This document shows positions 24,119 to 34,857 of a DNA stretch of 34,857 nucleotides, one piece after another (position 1 is the stretch's first letter; each line of letters begins with the position of its first letter). A model generated the notes under the pieces. The model made no database searches and was not told the DNA's origin. It worked only from the letters and a program-made list of their open reading frames with translations. The DNA comes from an uncultured Burkholderiales bacterium. Its GTDB lineage: Bacteria > Pseudomonadota > Gammaproteobacteria > Burkholderiales > Burkholderiaceae_C. Where the stretch lies: contig CAIVLE010000040.1 of NCBI GenBank assembly GCA_903906635.1, positions 1 to 34,857 on the forward strand, in the 5' to 3' direction. The translations under genes were made by a program, and so were the position numbers.

Positions 24119-25507
24119 TCAGACGTTGTCGATCTCTACATCGGCGACCATGCCAAACCTGCGCAGCTTCACATAGAGGCTTTGACGCGACAGTCCCAGC
24201 ATTTCTGCAGCCGATGCCCGGTTGTTGTGGGTCAGCTCCAGCGCCGTTTCAATGCACATGCGCTCAATCGTGTCCACCGTCTCACCGACGATGTCTTTGA
24301 TGGGGCGGCGCCCCACCAACTGAGACAACTCGGCAAACGGGTTGAGTTGGTTGGGCGACGACGACGCGCCCGCCTGCAGCCTGCGGTCCATGTCGCGCAC
24401 AAAAAAGACGTACATCGGCTCAGGCCTAGCCAGGCTGATAGCCGAGACCTCCACAGGCAAAGTCATCCCAGAGAGCGTTCGCACATCGGTCGCGAAATTT
24501 CGAACAGGCAATTGTTGACGCAAGCTGGTTTGGAGCACCCCCCAATCCACCGCACCGCGCAAGAGCCAGCGCTCCATGGGTTGTCCCACCACTTGTGAAG
24601 CTGCGGTCAACCCAAGCAAAGCCATGCCTTCTTCGTTGACGCTTTTGATCACGCCGGCGTTGTCTGTGAGCACCCAACCGTCTGGGAAGTGCGCCATGGC
24701 TTCAGCCAACACAGCGGGAGACTGTGGGTCGTGGCGCGGCTCAGCCACGGCCTCGCGGGCAACCAATCGCACCAGAAATTGCGCACCGCCCTCTTGGCGA
24801 AACACCGTGGCAGAAACCGTCCAAGGCGTGCTTTGTCCTGCCACACGAGCGGCGCACATTTCAATGCGACCGGTAGCCAACGCCATGCGCAGCAAAGACT
24901 GCACCTCGCCTTGGCTCTCTGCATCAAAACATTCACGCACATCACGTCCCACAAGACGCTTGCCGGCATCTTTAAGCAAAGATTGGGCACCCAAATTGGC
25001 CTCCAGCACCCGCTGGGAACCGGCATCGACCACCAACACCGCTTCAGGCGAGGTGTCAAACAACACCCGGTAACGGGCCTCAATGTGTCGCAAGCGCAAA
25101 TAGTCACGCTCCATCGACTGCTGGGTTTCGACCAAGCGACGCTGCAACTCGGCCAAGCTCTCCAAGTCACGTCCCATGGCCAACAATTTGCCCGCACCGA
25201 GAGGCAACACCACGTACTGCAAAGCCACCTCGCTGCCCAAAGGGGTGAGGTGATTGACATGGCGCCAGCGCATCACATCTGGCGCGCCTTGCGACTTGAG
25301 CATCTCTTGAATTTTGATGCGGCTCTCGCTCGTGACCGTATCAATCCAGCGCCGCCCGACCCAAGTCTGGCAACCCAGCGCTGCCAGCTTGTCTTGCCCA
25401 GTAGAGACGTCTTCAATGACCCCTTGAGCATCCATGACCACCGTGACATCCGAGACAACCCCCAGCAACTGGGAGAAGGTGGACGGATCCAATGAGGGAA
25501 GCTTCAT
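24119..25507 (-). CDS. ppsR: Transcriptional regulator PpsR/CrtJ
   Basis: Aerobic repressor of bacteriochlorophyll, carotenoid and antenna genes; binds TGT-N12-ACA palindromes, several of which occur in this window. Of its 462 residues, the N-terminal PAS domain starts with TFSQLLGVVSDVTVVMD, a coiled Q-linker follows (LAELQRRLVETQQSM), and two more PAS domains start near YRVLFDTSPEAVLVVD and AMAHFPDGWVLTDN. The Fis-type HTH ends the protein (NNRASAAEMLGLSRQSLYVKLRRFG). A cysteine at about 418 (ERMCIETALEL) matches the redox-active HTH cysteine of Rhodobacter PpsR. I start at ATG 25507 (MKLPSLDPS); the frame continues to a TTG at 25519. AerR-like partner genes lie upstream. Confidence 0.95.
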   Translation of the reverse strand: MKLPSLDPSTFSQLLGVVSDVTVVMDAQGVIEDVSTGQDKLAALGCQTWVGRRWIDTVTSESRIKIQEMLKSQGAPDVMRWRHVNHLTPLGSEVALQYVVLPLGAGKLLAMGRDLESLAELQRRLVETQQSMERDYLRLRHIEARYRVLFDTSPEAVLVVDAGSQRVLEANLGAQSLLKDAGKRLVGRDVRECFDAESQGEVQSLLRMALATGRIEMCAARVAGQSTPWTVSATVFRQEGGAQFLVRLVAREAVAEPRHDPQSPAVLAEAMAHFPDGWVLTDNAGVIKSVNEEGMALLGLTAASQVVGQPMERWLLRGAVDWGVLQTSLRQQLPVRNFATDVRTLSGMTLPVEVSAISLARPEPMYVFFVRDMDRRLQAGASSSPNQLNPFAELSQLVGRRPIKDIVGETVDTIERMCIETALELTHNNRASAAEMLGLSRQSLYVKLRRFGMVADVEIDNV

Positions 25508-25540
25508 GTTGTAAACCAAAGATGTTTAAGAATCAGAAAA

Positions 25541-25560
25541 TTGACACTTAAATTTGTCAA
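25541..25560. promoter_or_regulatory. Everted PpsR half-sites upstream of ppsR
   Basis: TTGACA-cttaaatt-TGTCAA is a perfect 6-bp dyad, but the half-sites are in the opposite order to a normal box (ttgACA then TGTcaa, 8-bp apart). It is 34 bp before the ppsR start codon. It may be the inner halves of two weak boxes separated by 8 bp, a layout known for PpsR/CrtJ, suggesting autoregulation. A minus-strand -35 (TTGACA, 25560-25555) with TCTGAT (25537-25532) 17 bp downstream could be the promoter. Confidence 0.5.
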
Positions 25561-25622
25561 GTCAGTATAAGCTCTTGCAAGAGTATGGCAATCAATTGTG
25601 TGTCACGGGTGTACCTATCCCA

Positions 25623-26444
25623 TCACACGAGCTGCGTGTCATCGACCGGTGCAGACTTGGCGGGCATGCTCTGCGTGATCCATTGCACGGTGGCAGGAGC
25701 GTCTTGCGCCACCACCTCAGCGGGCATGGCGGCAAGCAAAGAAGGCTCCAGCAGCGCCATGGGACCTCCCACAAAAAGACGCACATTCAGGTTGACCGAA
25801 CTGCCCTTGAGTTGCGTCAGCAACGTGGCCAGCGTGTCAAGGTGCCGGTCCGTGCTGATGGATACCCCCACCGCATCGAACCAATCGGTTTGAAACAGCC
25901 GCTTGAACTCGGCCACATCTTGGGGCACGCCCAAGGTCACGCTCCAGCCGGCTTGCTTGAAAAACTCGCTGAGCATGAACAGTCCCATGCTGTGCTGCGC
26001 GCCTGGCTCGGTCAGCAGCAGCAAGCTCAAGCCATTGCGAGGCTGAGGGGCCTCTTGCAAAAACTCGGCACTGAAGTCATGCAAGAGTTGCTGCAAATAC
26101 GAAGAAACGATCGAGACCATGGCGAAATCCAACCGGTCAGCACTCCACCATTGGCCAATCAAACGGGCACACGGCGCAATGCCGTGCACATAAATATCGG
26201 CCAGCGACTGTCCTTGACGTTGCCACCCAAACACCACCTGCCTGGCCGCATCCAAGCTTTGCAAACAAGCCTGCGCCAAGACCTGGACTTGCGCTGAGTC
26301 CAACGCAGATTTGCCACTGAACGTCGTCCCGCCCACCAGACGAGGACCTATGGGCTGACCACGACGCTGAGCCTGCGTCATCGGGCCCGCCTGTCCAAGC
26401 GGCTGAGGCGGGGTGTGGAGTTTGTCAGTCTTGAATTGCGCCAT
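25623..26444 (-). CDS. AerR/PpaA-like cobalamin-binding antirepressor
   Basis: A 273-residue protein with a helical N-terminal half (ARLIGQWWSADRLDFAMVS) and a C-terminal B12-binding domain. The AerR/PpaA signature EPGAQHSMGLFMLSEFFKQAGW gives His151 and Gly154; WFDAVGVSISTDRHLDTL and RLFVGGPMALL complete the fold. In Rhodobacter capsulatus AerR binds hydroxocobalamin via such a His and relieves CrtJ repression in the light. Here the gene is next to ppsR (115 bp away, same strand), the classical aerR/ppaA-ppsR position, so I take this as the orthologous copy. The first 45 residues are low in structure. ATG 26444 has only a weak ribosome site. Confidence 0.9.
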   Translation of the reverse strand: MAQFKTDKLHTPPQPLGQAGPMTQAQRRGQPIGPRLVGGTTFSGKSALDSAQVQVLAQACLQSLDAARQVVFGWQRQGQSLADIYVHGIAPCARLIGQWWSADRLDFAMVSIVSSYLQQLLHDFSAEFLQEAPQPRNGLSLLLLTEPGAQHSMGLFMLSEFFKQAGWSVTLGVPQDVAEFKRLFQTDWFDAVGVSISTDRHLDTLATLLTQLKGSSVNLNVRLFVGGPMALLEPSLLAAMPAEVVAQDAPATVQWITQSMPAKSAPVDDTQLV

Positions 26445-26594
26445 CGCAAGTACCCATCATCAATGTGAATCACCAACGGCAGCACTCTCAACACTTACAG
26501 AGCACTTGACGCAAGAGTCGCAGCAGCAGCGACTTCTCTGGCCACCACCACACACACCAGAGAGTGTCTTTGGATTCCGGCTACTTCAATTAAG

Positions 26595-26612
26595 TGTAAA
26601 CCCTGGAATTCA
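26595..26612. promoter_or_regulatory. PpsR/CrtJ-like box upstream of bchF (box 2, imperfect)
   Basis: TGT-aaaccctggaat-TCA matches the left half of the PpsR format and fails at one base on the right. It lies 7 bp upstream of the perfect box, so it could be the weaker member of a tandem pair. Confidence 0.4.
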
Positions 26613-26619
26613 TATTTAA

Positions 26620-26637
26620 TGTCAATTTATGTTGACA
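26620..26637. promoter_or_regulatory. PpsR/CrtJ-type box upstream of bchF (box 1)
   Basis: TGTCAA-tttatg-TTGACA is a perfect 6-bp dyad in TGT-N12-ACA format. Its right half is the -35 element of the predicted bchF promoter, so bound PpsR would directly exclude RNA polymerase from the bchFNBHLM operon. Confidence 0.85.
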
Positions 26638-26660
26638 CACTGTCCGACCCGCCTTACATT
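26632..26660 (+). promoter_or_regulatory. Predicted bchF operon promoter
   Basis: TTGACA (26632-26637), 17-bp spacer and TACATT (26655-26660) make a near-consensus sigma70 promoter, with transcription expected to start near 26667 and a leader of about 25 bases. Confidence 0.7.
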
Positions 26661-26691
26661 CATTCCCAACACAACCCTCTCAAGGTCTTGC

Positions 26692-28472
<1,781 letters not shown>

Positions 28473-28489
28473 AAGCGCAGGAACACACC

Positions 28490-30080
28490 ATGCAATTGAC
28501 GCTCTGGACTTACGAAGGACCACCCCACGTTGGCGCCATGCGCGTGGCCACCGCCATGCGCGACGTGCACTACGTGCTGCACGCGCCCCAGGGCGACACC
28601 TACGCTGACTTGCTGTTCACCATGATTGAGCGGCTGCCACGTCGCCCACCTGTGACATACACCACCTTTCAAGCGCGTGATCTGGGAGGTGACACCGCTG
28701 AGCTCTTCAAAGACGCCGCCCGACAGGCCGTGGCCCGCTACAAGCCTGCCGCCATGTTGGTCGGCTCGTCTTGTACCGCCGAGTTGATCCAAGACGACCC
28801 GGGGGGCTTGGCCCAAGCGCTGCAGCTGCCCATTCCAGTGGTCGCCTTGGAGCTGCCGTCTTACCAGCGCAAAGAAAACTGGGGCGCCAGCGAAACCTTT
28901 TACCAACTCTGCCGACACTTGGTGCACAAGCCCACCGAACGCTTGCCCAAAGCACGCCCTACTTGCAACCTCCTGGGCCCAAGCGCTTTGGGATTTCGCC
29001 ACCGCGACGATGTCAAAGAGATCACCCAACTCTTGAACCAACTGGGCGTTGACGTCGCGGTGGTGGCGCCACTCAATGCCAGCGTGGCCGACATCCAAAA
29101 ACTCGCTGCTGCCGATTTCAACGTGGTCCTCTACCCCGAAATTGGCCTGAGTGCAGCGCAGTGGTTGCAGCGCCAGTTTGACCAGCCTTACACAAAAACG
29201 GTGCCCTTGGGCAGCCATGCCACCCGAGACTTCATCGCCGAGGTGTGCGCCCTCACCGGCTTGGCTCTGCCCACACAAGACCCCGACAACGCTCACGCCA
29301 CGTGGTACGCCAAGTCGGTTGACTCGACCTACCTCACAGGCAAGCGGGTTTACATCTTTGGCGACGCCACGCATGTTGTTGCTGCAGCGCGCATTGCCAG
29401 CCAAGAAATGGGCTTTGAGGTGGTGGGCTTGGGGACCTACAGCCGCGAATTCGCCCGCGAGGTGCGCGACTGCGCCAAGGGTCTGGGCATCCAAGCACTG
29501 ATCACCGACGACTACCTCGAAGTTGAAGACCAAATCCAAGCACTGCAACCCGAGCTGATTTTGGGCACGCAAATGGAGCGCCACATCGCCAAACGCCAAG
29601 GCATTCCGTGTGCGGTGATTTCTGCGCCTGTTCACGTGCAAGACTTCCCCGCCCGCTATGCACCGCAGATGGGTTTCGAAGGTGCGAATGTGTTGTTTGA
29701 CACCTGGGTGCACCCGCTGATGATGGGCCTGGAAGAGCACCTGATCGGTATGTTCCGTGAAGACTTTGAGTTCCACGCAGGTGCCGCCCCCTCTCACCTG
29801 GGCAGCACCCGTGCTGCAGCGGATATCAGTCCAGCCCCACCCACCTCAGCGCAGGCACATACAGAGATGACGCCGCCCCTGGCTGGCGCGCCCAATTTAT
29901 CCGACTCGTCTGCACACCTGCTCCCCACCCAAGCGGCCTCGAACCAAGCCACTTGGAGCCTAGAAGCTGAGAAGGAACTCGGCAAGATTCCGTTCTTTGT
30001 GCGCGGCAAAGCACGTCGCAACACCGAACGATTTGCCCAGGACCTGGGTGTTGCAACCATCACCGTGGAGACGCTCTACG

Positions 30081-30106
<26 letters not shown>
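28490..30106 (+). CDS. bchB: Light-independent protochlorophyllide reductase subunit B
   Basis: Partner of BchN in the NB-component of DPOR. Asp36 ([10 protein letters not shown]), the unusual fourth cluster ligand known in Rhodobacter capsulatus, is present at the same position. [13 protein letters not shown] and [18 protein letters not shown] follow. The C-terminal helical segment ([18 protein letters not shown]...[11 protein letters not shown]) is joined by a Pro/Ala/Ser-rich linker at about residues 435-485. The frame begins inside bchN, but ATG 28490 ([13 protein letters not shown]) is the normal start, giving 538 residues. The last 26 bp overlap bchH. Confidence 0.97.
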
Positions 30107-34822
<4,716 letters not shown>

Positions 34823-34846
34823 ACCCCAAGCCCAGAGAACCCCGCC

Positions 34847-34857
34847 ATGAACACCAC
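34847..34857 (+). CDS. bchM: Start of the next gene, probably bchM (cut off)
   Basis: An ATG at 34847, 24 bp after bchL and preceded by AGAGAA, reads Met-Asn-Thr before the window ends. Only synteny (bchFNBHLM order in purple bacteria) supports calling it magnesium protoporphyrin IX methyltransferase. Confidence 0.5.

Noticed and set aside
26629-26691. Upstream start of bchF at 26629
   Set aside because: That ATG lies inside the PpsR box and before the predicted transcription start; the extra 21 residues are not BchF-like.

Overview
This is one end of a bacteriochlorophyll photosynthesis gene cluster (PGC) and its chromosomal flank from a purple bacterium. Protein character, gene content and codon use fit a betaproteobacterium of the Burkholderiales (Comamonadaceae-like, for example the Rhodoferax/Limnohabitans/Rubrivivax type). 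That placement is my inference, since no rRNA or marker search was possible.

Left flank (1-9200), not photosynthesis-specific: a partial tRNA-Arg(ACG); a PrpD/MmgE-like protein with a Tat-like signal and an Old Yellow Enzyme on one transcript; a small lipoprotein; a hydratase/decarboxylase of the fumarylacetoacetase fold; a 440-bp gene-free stretch with three kinds of tandem minisatellite; a rubredoxin (59 aa) with a rubrerythrin; an exported metallo-beta-lactamase-fold protein followed by a Sco/SenC copper chaperone; ispH; and a membrane-anchored alpha/beta hydrolase.

Precursor and early tetrapyrrole block (9272-14909): dxs-hemA (minus) diverges from hemE-bciB (plus) around a promoter with two tandem PpsR/CrtJ-type palindromes (TGT-N12-ACA). 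This would tie isoprenoid supply (phytyl tail, carotenoids) and 5-aminolevulinate synthesis to pigment demand.

Bacteriochlorophyll block 1 (14975-18872, plus): bchI-bchD-bchO, magnesium chelatase subunits and the associated hydrolase, behind its own PpsR box. Block 2 (18918-26444, minus): aerR/ppaA-like regulator, ppsR, bchG, a PucC/LhaA-family transporter, bchP, tspO, and a second AerR/PpaA-like B12-binding protein. Block 3 (26692-end, plus): bchF-N-B-H-L and the first bases of what is probably bchM, tightly overlapping and led by a textbook -35/-10 promoter whose -35 hexamer is the right half of a PpsR box.

Together the genes cover glutamate to uroporphyrinogen entry steps (partial), Mg insertion (BchH/I/D), 8-vinyl reduction (BciB), dark-operative protochlorophyllide reduction (BchL/N/B), 3-vinyl hydration (BchF), esterification (BchG) and geranylgeranyl reduction (BchP), plus the redox/light regulators PpsR, two AerR-like proteins and TspO. 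Carotenoid (crt), reaction centre (puf/puh), bchCXYZ and the cyclase (acsF/bchE) genes are not in the window.

The main anomalies are a one-base frameshift that splits bchG, a recurring tandem PpsR-box geometry, and two divergent AerR-like paralogues. I found no clearly new system. The cluster is a recognisable PGC with a few features worth checking.
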